DNA of 64,000 nt from the NCBI GenBank assembly GCA_021201795.1, contig JAJQEF010000020.1, positions 92,357 to 156,356 on the forward strand. The letters are read 5' to 3'. Positions 23,310 through 32,696 of the stretch are shown in pieces (position 1 is the first letter of the stretch; each line of letters begins with the position of its first letter). This DNA is from Rikenellaceae bacterium. GTDB taxonomy: Bacteria > Bacteroidota > Bacteroidia > Bacteroidales > Rikenellaceae. The notes under the pieces were generated by a model. That model made no database searches. It saw only the letters and a list, made by a program, of their open reading frames with translations, and had not been told where the DNA came from. A program made the position numbers and the translations under genes.

Positions 23310-26099
23310 ATGAAAAAATTATTACTACTGACCGTTATAACATTAATTATATGTTCTTCGTCATTCGCTCAAATTGTCGAAGGATATGTTTATGACGATA
23401 AAACAAAAAATCCTTTGATCGGAGCAAGTGTGACTTATTCTTTCAGAGGTGAATACAAAGGAGTTTCGACAGATTCCAGGGGATATTATCAGATCTCGGT
23501 TCCGGACGGAGGTGCGACCGTTATATATTCTTATATAGGATATGAAGAACAAAGCGTGCCTGTCGTAGTTAGCGAAGGAAACACAGCTACCAGAAATATA
23601 TACATGAGTCCGTCGGTTCTTCTTCTCGAAAATGTGGTGGTGAGTGCCGGACGTTTCGAACAGAAACTGAATGAGGTAACCGTATCGATGGAGATCATTG
23701 ATGCAGATGCTATACAAAGACAGATTCCTACTGATCTGGGAGAAGTATTGAATACACTGCCCGGTGTGGATATAAATGATGGACAGCCCTCGATTCGAGG
23801 TGGTAGCGGATGGACATACGGTGTCGGATCGAGAAGTCTAATGCTACTCGACGGGATGTCGGTTCTCGGAGCTGCGAGCGGAGAGATAAACTGGGACATG
23901 ATCCCGATGGAAAGTGTAGATCAAGTCGAGGTTATTAAGGGGGCTTCTTCCGTACTTTACGGTTCCGCAGCGCTTAACGGACTTGTGAACATACGTACCG
24001 GCCGTCCGGGTATCGAGCCTAAAACAAATATGAAATATTATGTGGGTATTTATGATAATCCTTCGAATTCAGACTATATATGGTGGGATAAGGCTATGTG
24101 GACCGATGGTAAATATGCAGTTAAGAGTCCTTTGAGAAATTCTGTTTACTCCGGAGTCCGCAATCCTATGTTCGAAGGATTCGAATTCTCGCATACGAGA
24201 AGAATCGGTAACTTCGATGTATCAGGAGACTTGAATATGCTTACTGACGAGGGATACCGTGAGCAGGGATATCGTAAGCGTTTCCGTATTGGAGGTAATG
24301 TGACCTATTATCAGCCCGGAGAAAATATAGTTAATTACGGTGCCAATTATAATTTCGTAACGGATAAGGCTGCAGACTTTCTTGTATGGCGTTCTCCTAA
24401 AGAGGCACTACAGCCCTCTGCCGTAACAAATATGGCGCGTGAAGAAAATACCTTTAATATTGATCCATTCTTTAACTGGGTCAATCTGGAAAAGAATTTT
24501 TCCCATAGCGTTAAAGGACGGTTTATGTACGAAGCCGATAATATTGCACAGGGTGTTAAAGACAAATCCCTGGTGGAGATTCTGGGTAATCTAGGCACTG
24601 ACATAACCAAGTTTACAGATCTCAGTTCCCTGCTTACAATGGATAATCTGCTTCCGTTGCTTAACAGCGGGACATTGGTTGATGGACTTCTTAATATTAT
24701 AGGAGATATATTCCCTAGCGGAACCACTTCCGATTATATGGATCTTATAGGTTGGTTGATGAATAATCTCGACGGAAATCCTTTATCCGATTTGTCCAAC
24801 ACTATTCCATGGATGGCGAATGTCGTAGAACAAACTCCTAATCCGACATATGTGGATGAGAATTTTACATATTATGTGGACTATCAGTTCCATAAAGATT
24901 TTGGAGGAGCGAAAATAACTACCGGAACCACTTACCACCATGTGACCAATAAATCTGCGATGACTGGTTCGCACAATAGCGACAACATATCCTTATATTT
25001 ACAGTATGACCAGAGGTTCTTCGATCGTCTGAGTGTTTCTGCCGGTGTTCGTGGAGAATATTACAGAGTCGACGGACATTACCGGGAGGCGGAAACAAAA
25101 ATATTCGGACAGAACATTCCTGTAAAACCGATATTCCGAGGAGGCCTTAACTACCAGGCTTCGGAATATACGTTTATCCGTGCTTCGTTCGGTCAGGGAT
25201 ACAGATATCCGTCGCTTATTGAAAAATTTGCCCGTAGAGATGTAGGAGGAGTCGGAGTCTTCCCTAATGCCGACCTGAAAGCTGAAACAGGTGTGAATGC
25301 GGAACTGGGTATCGTACAGGGTTACAAAGTCGGACGTTTTCAGGGATTCTTCGATATTGCAGGTTTTTACACGCAGTATAAGAATATGATCGAATTCAAT
25401 ATCGGATTTTTCGATACGGAAAATTTTAAACATATAAATAGTACTTCTGATCTTTTAAATGCAATTTTTAATGACGGTTCAGTAGGGCTCGGCGCTCAGT
25501 TCTATAATGTCGGTAAAGCGCAGATATACGGAATGGACATTTCGACGACCGGTACTTTTGATATTGCTCCCGGTATGAGGTTCCTTTATAATCTTGGGTA
25601 CATATATCTTGAACCGAGGGATCCTGATTATAAGAAGAAGAACGATGAAGAAAACCAGATAACAGATCCTCTTACGTTCAAAGAAAAATCGAACCCTTCG
25701 CGTTATCTTAAATATAGGCAGAAACATACGTTCAAAGGGACGATCGACTTTGAATGGAAACGTTTTACACTCGGAACAAATCTTCAATGGAAAAGCCGTA
25801 CACTTGCCGTCGATTATATTTTTCTCGATGAGAGAGGTTTAGAAAATGGTCAGTATGGTATTATGGATTATGTACGTCTTGTATTATTAGGTGATATCGA
25901 TGGTGAGACATTCGAGTCTTATTGGAAAAAGCACAATAAAGCATATTTTGTAATGGATCTTCGTACAGGGGTGAAAGTTACGGATAAACTTAATTTCCAG
26001 TTGATGATTTCTAACCTTTTTAATAAAGAATATTCATACCGTCCTATGGCATACGCTCCTCAAAGGACTTATGTAATGACGGTCGGTTATACTTTTTAA
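23310..26099 (+). CDS. TonB-dependent outer-membrane receptor
   Basis: 929 aa. Signal peptide (1-22), a carboxypeptidase-regulatory-like domain (about 24-105: VEGYVYDDKTKNPLIGASV, then a Y-I-G-Y-E-E type end), plug domain (about 115-230: VVVSAGRFEQKLNEVTVSME, GVDINDGQPSIRGG, VEVIKGASSVLYGSAALNG), and a beta barrel ending in a C-terminal aromatic residue (VMTVGYTF). It is not SusC-like: shorter and without the SusC plug signature. An unusual Leu/Gly-rich insertion at about residues 419-502 (LVEILGNLGTDITKF, LLNIIGDIFPSG) resembles segments in the upstream DUF4925 lipoprotein. It imports an unknown ligand with TonB energy; regulation by the divergent AraC gene is likely. Confidence 0.93.
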   Translation: MKKLLLLTVITLIICSSSFAQIVEGYVYDDKTKNPLIGASVTYSFRGEYKGVSTDSRGYYQISVPDGGATVIYSYIGYEEQSVPVVVSEGNTATRNIYMSPSVLLLENVVVSAGRFEQKLNEVTVSMEIIDADAIQRQIPTDLGEVLNTLPGVDINDGQPSIRGGSGWTYGVGSRSLMLLDGMSVLGAASGEINWDMIPMESVDQVEVIKGASSVLYGSAALNGLVNIRTGRPGIEPKTNMKYYVGIYDNPSNSDYIWWDKAMWTDGKYAVKSPLRNSVYSGVRNPMFEGFEFSHTRRIGNFDVSGDLNMLTDEGYREQGYRKRFRIGGNVTYYQPGENIVNYGANYNFVTDKAADFLVWRSPKEALQPSAVTNMAREENTFNIDPFFNWVNLEKNFSHSVKGRFMYEADNIAQGVKDKSLVEILGNLGTDITKFTDLSSLLTMDNLLPLLNSGTLVDGLLNIIGDIFPSGTTSDYMDLIGWLMNNLDGNPLSDLSNTIPWMANVVEQTPNPTYVDENFTYYVDYQFHKDFGGAKITTGTTYHHVTNKSAMTGSHNSDNISLYLQYDQRFFDRLSVSAGVRGEYYRVDGHYREAETKIFGQNIPVKPIFRGGLNYQASEYTFIRASFGQGYRYPSLIEKFARRDVGGVGVFPNADLKAETGVNAELGIVQGYKVGRFQGFFDIAGFYTQYKNMIEFNIGFFDTENFKHINSTSDLLNAIFNDGSVGLGAQFYNVGKAQIYGMDISTTGTFDIAPGMRFLYNLGYIYLEPRDPDYKKKNDEENQITDPLTFKEKSNPSRYLKYRQKHTFKGTIDFEWKRFTLGTNLQWKSRTLAVDYIFLDERGLENGQYGIMDYVRLVLLGDIDGETFESYWKKHNKAYFVMDLRTGVKVTDKLNFQLMISNLFNKEYSYRPMAYAPQRTYVMTVGYTF

Positions 26100-26190
26100 A
26101 TCATATCATTGTATATTCATTCTCTAAATTATAAATTAAGCTGCCTGTTTTAGTGGGCATACCCATGGAAGATCGTTATATATGCAAAAT

Positions 26191-26225
26191 AATAAACCTG
26201 CCTTATAAGGCAGGTTTATTATTTT
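26191..26225. terminator. Bidirectional terminator between the TonB receptor and PL11 genes
   Basis: Perfect 12-bp stem AATAAACCTGCC (26191-26202) with its complement (26209-26220), 6-nt loop, T-rich flanks on both strands; the genes converge here. Confidence 0.9.
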
Positions 26226-26241
26226 ATAATATTTATGAATT

Positions 26242-29200
26242 TTATTTCAGAAGATCCGAGCCTAGATAATATCCGAGATGGGTCGGAGGATTATAACCTA
26301 CGTTTTGATGTACCGTACTCAAATAATAAATATGGTCGCTCATCAGATAAGGGAAACGGTACTCTGTCGGATACGGAGTGGAGAATATACGGATCTCATC
26401 GTCATTGCTGGTAGGGAATATAATTTCTTCACGCCAGTCTCCGAAAATATCTCCGTAGAATGCTGGGGTACTCTTCGTATCGTTTGTATATTTTACATCG
26501 AAGTACCATAAAGTATTGACCCTTGAAATGCCTTCGCCCGGAATATATTCGTCTATCATTGTCTGGGCAAAGAATTGTCTGTTCAGAGAACCTGTCCACC
26601 AGATAGCATTAGTGGAATAGAATACTGCGGTTAAACGGGATCCTCCGATATCATCGATAGTATAGAGTTTGTTGCCGTTGACGTCGTAAACATCGCCTAC
26701 GCTTGTCCACATTTCACATCCTGGATTGTTAGGATCTATATCTGCTACAAGACAACGTCCTACATCGCCTGAATCATCGAAACCGAATATTTCATAACCG
26801 CTTGCTGCATCCCGGAATGCAGCTCCTTTGTTTCCGTCTTCAAAACATGACCATACCTGAAGGCCGGATCTGTTCGGATCGAACTTCCCTAAATGGAGAG
26901 CGTCTCCGTGACCGTATCCAAGACTGTACATTCCCCGTCCGTCGTGGTCTACTGTCATCGCTCCATATATGATTTCGTCTTTGCCGTCGCCGTCGATATC
27001 ACCGAGGGCCATCTGGTGATTGCCCTGACCTGCATATGCTGAATTCTGTCCGTTAGGAAGTGCAGTGAAGTTCCATTTTTTAGTCAGGGTACCGTTGGCA
27101 CGGTTGAAATCCCATGCTTCGAGTACGGTTTTAGCATAATAACCACGAGTTATCAGGATGCTCGGATTGCTGTTTTTTCCATCGAAATATCCGCATCCCA
27201 TCATATAACGGTTCATTCTATTACCCCAGTCGTCTCCCCATGTTGCTGCCCATTCTTCTTTGGGGCCTCTTTCAATGTAGTCCGCGCGTGCGAGTTCTCT
27301 TCCGGTCATTCCATCCAGCACCGAGAAAAATTCCGGTCCTGAAAGTAAACGTCCATCAGATTCTTCTTGATAGAATGTAATTCCGTCGACATTTACATCC
27401 CCTATCTGTGTGCCGTCACCGAAGGTTGTTAATTCAGAGCTTCTAACGATAACATCACATCTTCCGTCACCGTCGAAGTCAGCGACCACGAATGGAGATG
27501 TAGGTTTACCTTGGCTGATATTTGGGCCTAAGCCTACTCTCCACATAAAAGTTCCGTCCATTTTATAGGCTTCTATAAGAGTTTCACCAGGGCTATATCC
27601 GCTGTGATAAACGTCCTGCATCCACGGGTCGCATTCGCGTTTGACAATGAGTTCATATTCTCCGTCTCCGTCGAGATCGCCCGCAGCTACATCCATTACG
27701 ATGTACGGATGGTCTGCGTCAGGAGCTTCCGCATGAAGTAGGGGAATAGAAATATACGGCTGGGCAGCCTTTTGTGCTGTGAAGGCGAGCTCGTCAAGAA
27801 TTTGTCCCGTAGAAGCGTTCCTCAACTGATAGAAGTTATCTTCGTTGAAATTCGATTGTTCATCGAGAAAATTCGATGAATTAACAATAGGCTCCGCATT
27901 AAGTTTTACATAGGTATCGCTGCTTGCTGACTTTCTATATAAGTCGAATCCGAGATTCGGGTCATCATCCGGCATGAACCGCCAGCTTACAAGTGCACTA
28001 TTGCTTAAAGTAGGAGCCTGTGCGTTCCAAAGGCCCTGCGTAAATACCCGTGTCGCCCACATTAGGCGTGCTCCGAAAGAAGCGGACAGTTCCGGCGCTG
28101 CTCCCTGATAGATTGTTACCGTCTGTTCTTCTCCTGTTCTTGTCGCAGTGAAAATGATTTTTCCCGTACGTGCGGATCCGAAGTTTTGTGATGCTGAGAA
28201 TACGAAACTTTCTTCTCTTAATGATTTAACAGCGACTGTTTCTTTCATTTTGAGCCAATCTTGTTGGGAGCCTTCATAATCAAACCGGTAACTATAATCT
28301 TCGGTATTCGTTTTCATGATCACTTCGAACGTGAAGCTGTTATAATCGATCTCGTATTCATCGCGGGTTTTAACGATAGCATCCCTGTACGATTGAGTTA
28401 CGTAAACCGTATCGCTTACGTTGATACCATTTGTGAATGCGATTTTTGCGGTACGATTTTCTTCCACATTGTCATAACTGTCGATTTCGAAATAAATCTC
28501 ATCGACTTTAAGGGATTTGTAATCAGGGGTTTCGATATTTCTGATCCAATCAGGGTTATTGACTATCTCGTAACTGTAGTTTACGTTACTTTTAATCACT
28601 ACCCTCAGTACACCACCTTCAAAGTCAACTATCTGGTTTTCTGCCGATGCAACTATACGTTCTTTCATATCCTGATATATGTATATCGTATCGGCGAGAT
28701 CGGAATAATCACCCAGTCCGATTATATGAATTTCTCCGGAGCGACTTGTCCATACATCTTCTTCGGTGATAGCAGCAATATCGAAAGAAAGAGTCTTTGT
28801 CGTTAAGGCTTTGGTTCCATTGTACTTTATCCAAGGGTAGGCGGATGGAACAGACACCTTGTAATCGACATTGCTTTCTACAGTTATTTCTATCAGCATC
28901 CCGTCTGCGGGAACTTCCCATTTACTTTTGGAAAGAATAAGTGCATCCTTGCCTTTTTGAACAATGGTAACGGTATTTTTACCGATAGTGATGTTGGCGG
29001 ACCTTTCGTCGTTAAGTGGATTTTCTTCCGTGATGCTCAAAGTCACAGAAGTAGTTCCCGCACTTCCGCTGGAGGGATAAAGTTGTAGCCAGTTAACTTC
29101 GCTTTGAGTTCCCGAAGTAATCGATGCAGACCAGGCTTCGGAGGAGACAACTTCAAATGTTGTGGAAGATCCCAATTTGGAAGATAGTACGATACCTTCT

Positions 29201-29316
29201 TCCGGAATCCCTTTTAAATAAACCGGATCGTAATCTGAATCCAATTCCTTATCATCTTTGCTGCAACTTGCGAAAATAATTGCAAAGAAGAATAAAAAAA
29301 GTAATTTTTTGCTCAT
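26242..29316 (-). CDS. Rhamnogalacturonan lyase (PL11 family) with N-terminal BACON repeats
   Basis: 1024-aa lipoprotein (lipobox IFASC, Cys about 18). Residues about 40-405 hold four BACON-type beta domains, each ending in a strand such as VTIVQKG, IYIYQD, VYVTQS or VTIYQG. A fibronectin-like domain (about 410-500: SALVSWRFMPDDDPNLGFDLYRK) follows, then the PL11 beta-propeller (about 505-1024). The propeller has calcium-binding DxDGDG motifs (AGDLDGDGEYELIV, VADFDGDGRCDVIV, LGDIDGDGKDEIIYG) and the conserved YGHGDALHLGKFDP. It cleaves the rhamnogalacturonan I backbone at the cell surface. PL22, SGNH esterase and GH88 genes in the window fit pectin use. Monocistronic. Confidence 0.93.
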   Translation of the reverse strand: MSKKLLFLFFFAIIFASCSKDDKELDSDYDPVYLKGIPEEGIVLSSKLGSSTTFEVVSSEAWSASITSGTQSEVNWLQLYPSSGSAGTTSVTLSITEENPLNDERSANITIGKNTVTIVQKGKDALILSKSKWEVPADGMLIEITVESNVDYKVSVPSAYPWIKYNGTKALTTKTLSFDIAAITEEDVWTSRSGEIHIIGLGDYSDLADTIYIYQDMKERIVASAENQIVDFEGGVLRVVIKSNVNYSYEIVNNPDWIRNIETPDYKSLKVDEIYFEIDSYDNVEENRTAKIAFTNGINVSDTVYVTQSYRDAIVKTRDEYEIDYNSFTFEVIMKTNTEDYSYRFDYEGSQQDWLKMKETVAVKSLREESFVFSASQNFGSARTGKIIFTATRTGEEQTVTIYQGAAPELSASFGARLMWATRVFTQGLWNAQAPTLSNSALVSWRFMPDDDPNLGFDLYRKSASSDTYVKLNAEPIVNSSNFLDEQSNFNEDNFYQLRNASTGQILDELAFTAQKAAQPYISIPLLHAEAPDADHPYIVMDVAAGDLDGDGEYELIVKRECDPWMQDVYHSGYSPGETLIEAYKMDGTFMWRVGLGPNISQGKPTSPFVVADFDGDGRCDVIVRSSELTTFGDGTQIGDVNVDGITFYQEESDGRLLSGPEFFSVLDGMTGRELARADYIERGPKEEWAATWGDDWGNRMNRYMMGCGYFDGKNSNPSILITRGYYAKTVLEAWDFNRANGTLTKKWNFTALPNGQNSAYAGQGNHQMALGDIDGDGKDEIIYGAMTVDHDGRGMYSLGYGHGDALHLGKFDPNRSGLQVWSCFEDGNKGAAFRDAASGYEIFGFDDSGDVGRCLVADIDPNNPGCEMWTSVGDVYDVNGNKLYTIDDIGGSRLTAVFYSTNAIWWTGSLNRQFFAQTMIDEYIPGEGISRVNTLWYFDVKYTNDTKSTPAFYGDIFGDWREEIIFPTSNDDEIRIFSTPYPTEYRFPYLMSDHIYYLSTVHQNVGYNPPTHLGYYLGSDLLK

Positions 29317-29485
29317 TTTTAAATTAATTAGTTTGGATGTGATATTGTGTTTTGTATATTAATTTAATGTTAAATTAATAAAAAAAATTATTAAAAGCTA
29401 AAAAAGTCAAACAAAAAAAATATTTTTAAAATATGATAATAAAAATTAATGATATAAAATATTCAAAATACGATAGTTAACCGAG

Positions 29486-29686
29486 CTAATCGTAAATAAA
29501 AATTTTTTCTATCGGAGTGTTAACTGCCCGTGAAATATCGATTGCAAGTTTTAGTGAGGGATTGTATCTGGCAGCTTCCAACCTTACTATGGTTTCTCTT
29601 CTTACATCTACTTTTTCGGCAAGTTCTTCCTGTGTCATTCCGGCTTTTATGCGGTATTCTTTCAGAAAACTTTTAAATTCTAACAT
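29486..29686 (-). CDS. Xre-family helix-turn-helix regulator (66 aa)
   Basis: A compact Cro/CI-type DNA-binding protein consisting of the HTH domain alone: IKAGMTQEELAEKVDVRRET is helix-turn-helix, followed by IVRLEAARYNPSLKLAIDISRAVNTPIEKIF. This is the YozG-like group of mini-regulators. Starts 2 nt after the stop of the upstream 68-aa membrane protein gene and is the last of three coupled genes. Probably represses its own promoter at the repeats 30100-30157 (inference). Confidence 0.9.
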   Translation of the reverse strand: MLEFKSFLKEYRIKAGMTQEELAEKVDVRRETIVRLEAARYNPSLKLAIDISRAVNTPIEKIFIYD

Positions 29687-29688
29687 CT

Positions 29689-29895
29689 TTACCCTCTTTT
29701 TTCATATATAATAAATGATATAAAATATGTACATAAAGATACTACTAATCCTATGGTGATGGAAAGTATATAAAATAATGTAGGAAGCGTCGTCATGTTT
29801 GCAGATACAGTTGTAATTGTTCCTATTAGCATAAGTGTGAAAATGGCTACTACTCCTGCATTTCTCGCAGCTTTATTATTATTATATACCATCAT
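29689..29895 (-). CDS. Small two-span membrane protein (68 aa)
   Basis: After a short basic, Asn-rich N-terminus (M-M-V-Y-N-N-N-K-A-A-R-N) it has two hydrophobic helices, about residues 15-33 and 38-62, and a short charged C-terminus. ATG overlaps the stop of the preceding 61-aa ORF by 4 nt (ATGA type). No recognised family. Small membrane proteins paired with an Xre mini-regulator recall DUF2178/DUF3796-type pairs in other phyla, but that is resemblance of layout only. Confidence 0.65.
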   Translation of the reverse strand: MMVYNNNKAARNAGVVAIFTLMLIGTITTVSANMTTLPTLFYILSITIGLVVSLCTYFISFIIYEKRG

Positions 29896-30077
29896 TTCAT
29901 CTTTCTTTCCCTTTTGTAATTTGTGTATATAAAAGAATCCGAGAAAGGTAAAAAAAGAAAAATAAAATAAAAATAAAATAAAAATGCAGGATTTCCCGTA
30001 TCAAAATAACGAAATCCGTTTATCCCGATGATTGCCGGAAACCAATAGCTTTTTTCTGTAAACTTTGTTAATTTCAT
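29892..30077 (-). CDS. Small membrane protein (61 aa), first gene of the Xre unit
   Basis: Aromatic-rich 61-aa ORF: hydrophobic stretch FLFYFYFIFLFLPF (about 32-45), preceded by WFPAIIGINGFRYF and followed by a basic tail (Y-K-R-E-R-K-M-K). It lies 26 nt downstream of a -7 box and overlaps the next gene by 4 nt, which supports translation. Family unknown. Confidence 0.55.
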   Translation of the reverse strand: MKLTKFTEKSYWFPAIIGINGFRYFDTGNPAFLFYFYFIFLFLPFSDSFIYTNYKRERKMK

Positions 30078-30099
30078 AATATGATAATTTTAGAGTTTG

Positions 30100-30157
30100 T
30101 GACAAATATATCACTTTATTTCTAATGATATAAATTTGTCACTTTATTTTTATTGAT
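30100..30157 (-). promoter_or_regulatory. Promoter and repeated operator-like sites of the Xre unit
   Basis: The reverse complement of 30103-30110 is TATATTTG, an exact -7 box 26 nt upstream of the first ATG. Around it are two 19-bp direct repeats (30111-30129 and 30139-30157, 17 of 19 identical, 28 bp apart) and an inverted pair GTGACAAAT (30100-30108) and ATTTGTCAC (30134-30142). The repeats cover the -33 region, as expected for repressor sites of the encoded Xre protein. Confidence 0.6.
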
Positions 30158-30306
30158 GTTCAGCTGCTGAATAACACCCGGTAATATTTTATACAAATAT
30201 TTTGAGAGAAGTTTTCGACAATTTCTTTTGTATTATTTGGATATGTTTAATGCCGTATAACATTTTTTGGCTTTGGTAAATGAAGTAAAGGTCTTATAAA
30301 TTTGAC

Positions 30307-30314
30307 TATATTTG
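30307..30314 (+). promoter_or_regulatory. Bacteroidota -7 box for the biotin operon
   Basis: TATATTTG, 128 nt before the bioB ATG, giving a leader of about 120 nt. The 365-bp gap 30078-30442 holds this box, the Xre promoter and the hairpin at 30379-30410, with no ORF of note. Confidence 0.6.
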
Positions 30315-30378
30315 CCATTCGCCGGATGCCTCCTAAAGTCCGGTGTATTACTTTAACATTTTTTTTCGTTAGATAACA

Positions 30379-30410
30379 GTGATTATTTTATTCCTGACAG
30401 AAATAACCAC
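30379..30410 (+). other. Leader hairpin upstream of bioB
   Basis: Arms GTGATTATTT (30379-30388) and AAATAACCAC (30401-30410) pair at nine of ten positions with a 12-nt loop; as DNA they form an imperfect inverted repeat. It may be a repressor site or an RNA leader element. A shorter GC-rich pair, CCGGA/TCCGG, lies at about 30322-30342 in the same leader. Confidence 0.35.
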
Positions 30411-30442
30411 GATGCCGGCAGGCAAAAATATTGGTTAAAAAT

Positions 30443-31403
30443 ATGAACTTAATTTCAGAAATTGAACAAAAGGTGCTGCATGGCAGTACTGTTAGTTATG
30501 AGGAAGGTCTTCGATTGGCGCAGGTTAGTAATAAGGAGGAACTTTATGCCGCTGCTGATCGTGTAAGAATTCATTTCCATAAAAACCGAATGGATCTTTG
30601 TACGATTGTCAATGCCCGGAGCGGTAAATGCAGCGAGGACTGTAAATGGTGTTCACAATCGGCACATCATTCTACGGATATTGAAATTTATGATCTTATC
30701 GAGCGAAAAAATGCTCTGGATCAGGCACAGATCAACAGGGATGCAGGAGTGAAAAAGTTTTCGCTGGTTACAAGCGGAAGAACCATTACCGATAAAAATC
30801 TTGATAGTTTGTGCGAAATTTATGCTGTTTTGAATAAAAAAGGACGGCATGAGTTATGCGCCTCTATGGGGCTGCTTACCAAAGAACAATTACAGAAACT
30901 TTATGATAACGGAGTAATAAACTATCATTGTAACATAGAAACTGCGCCTTCATATTTCTCAAAAGTATGCACCACCCATACGATTGAAGAAAAAGTGAGA
31001 ACTATTGAGTGGGCCCGGGAAATAGGTATGAAAATATGTTCGGGTGGCATAATCGGGATGGGTGAAACTATGGAACAGCGAATAGAAATGGCTATCGCGT
31101 TGAGGGAGCTCAGGGTGGACTCCATACCTATTAATATACTTAATCCGATACAGGGTACGAAACTGGAAAATGCAGAACCTTTGTCCGATGAGGAAATACT
31201 TACAACTATAGCATTGTTTCGTTTGATTAATCCGCGTGCGCTTATTCGGTTCGCGGGGGGGGCGGACGAAAATACTTCATATTCAGGATAAGGCTCTTAA
31301 AGCTGGAATAAACGGAGCGTTGGTGGGTGATCTGCTTACGACTGTCGGAGTGGGCATGGACGAGGATATTGCGCATTTACGTGAAATGGGATTTGAATGC
31401 TGA
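30443..31403 (+). pseudogene. bioB: Biotin synthase, frameshifted in a G8 tract
   Basis: Radical SAM enzyme that inserts sulfur into dethiobiotin. The first 272 codons are typical: IVNARSGKCSEDCKWCSQSA with the CxxxCxxC cluster ligands, CASMGLL, YHCNIETAPSYF and PINILNPIQGT. After FAGG the frame shifts at the eight Gs 31255-31262. With seven Gs the protein continues F-A-G-G-R-T-K-I-L-H-I-Q-D-K and ends [16 protein letters not shown], a normal 319-aa BioB whose TGA (31401-31403) overlaps bioA by 7 nt. As written the protein ends early at about 31291 and lacks its C-terminal region. The ATG at 30443 is preferred over TTG 30431. A G8 tract is prone both to real slippage and to sequencing error. 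Confidence 0.9.
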
Positions 31404-32696
31404 AAAAGGAACATATACAAATGTTGCTGGAAACAGACAGGAGTCATTTATGGCATCCTTATACTTCTGCTGTCGATCCTATTCCTGTATATCCGGTTAA
31501 ACGGGCCCAGGGTGTAACTATCGAACTGGAGGACGGGACTCGTCTTATAGACGGAACATCGTCGTGGTGGGCGTGTATACATGGCTATAATAATCCGGTT
31601 CTTAATGATGCCGTAACTGAACAGGTTAAAGAGATGTCTCATGTCATGTTCGGAGGGTTCACGCGTAGACCTGCCGTTCTACTGGCTGAAAAATTATTGG
31701 ACATTGCGCCTCACGGATTATCTCGTATTTTTTATTGCGATTCCGGATCAGTATCTGTAGAAATTGCTTTGAAAATGGCTGTGCAATACTGGCAGTCTTT
31801 GGGTCGGATTACTAAAACCAAATTTGCCACTGTAAAAAGCGGCTACCACGGCAATACGTGGAAGGCAATGTCTGTATGCGACCCTGTTACCGGTATGCAC
31901 GGTATTTTCGGGAACGCTTTATCTCCACAGTTTTTTGCGGAACAGCCGAGAACGAGGTTCGGTTCTGAATGGGATCCGGAAGATATTGAATCTATGCGGC
32001 GGATATTGGAGCGGAACAATAATGAAATTGCTGCTGTAATAATTGAACCGGTGGTTCAGGGTGCAGGTGGAATGTGGTTTTATCATCCTCAGTATTTAAA
32101 TGAACTCTCGAAGTTATGCAGAGAACATGATGCTCTGTTGATTTTTGACGAAATCGCCACAGGATTCGGAAGAACCGGTGAAATGTTCGCGACATATCAT
32201 ACAGAAGTTGTTCCGGATATTATGACGATCGGTAAGGCTCTTACCGGGAGGGTATATGTCATTTGCCGCGACGCTGGCAACTGAGAAAGTAGCACAAACC
32301 ATATCCGGGGGAGTCGCTGGAGTTTTTATGCATGGTCCGACCTTCATGGGAAATCCGTTGGCTTGTGCAGTGCCCTGCGCTTCAGTGGATCTGCTGACAG
32401 CGTCTCCATGGAGAGAATTCATCAGAAGAATAGAACAGCAGATGTCGGATGAATTGGAGGATGCCCGTAATCATAAAGAAGTATCGGATGTGAGAACCTT
32501 GGGTGCTATCGGAGTGATTGAGACTCGTAAACCTGTAGATGTGGGAAAAATACAGTCGATGTTCGTAAAAGAAGGAATATGGGTAAGGCCCTTTGGTAAA
32601 AATATTTATATAATGCCTCCGTATATTATCGAATCGGATCAGTTAACTAAATTGACGACTGGGATTCTAAAAGTTATACATGAATACTATGGATAG
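31397..32696 (+). pseudogene. bioA: Adenosylmethionine-8-amino-7-oxononanoate aminotransferase, frameshifted
   Basis: PLP aminotransferase of biotin synthesis. N-terminal part: [74 protein letters not shown] and the Schiff-base lysine in [10 protein letters not shown]. Right after that motif the frame is lost: the text reads acc-ggg-agg, whereas acc-gga-ggg would give [11 protein letters not shown] and lead into the second frame, which carries the rest (HGPTFMGNPLACAVP to the TAG at 32694-32696). One extra G in 32246-32248 explains the break. Total length without it is 432 aa, normal for BioA. Real mutation or base-call error is open. Confidence 0.9.

Noticed and set aside
30322-30366. Transcription attenuator (GC hairpin then T-run) before bioB
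   Set aside because: The T-run lies about 15 nt after a 5- to 6-bp stem, too far for a classical terminator.
32256-32284. Separate gene starting at 32256 within bioA
   Set aside because: Its sequence continues BioA without a gap and overlaps the first frame exactly at the frameshift, so it is the second half of one gene.
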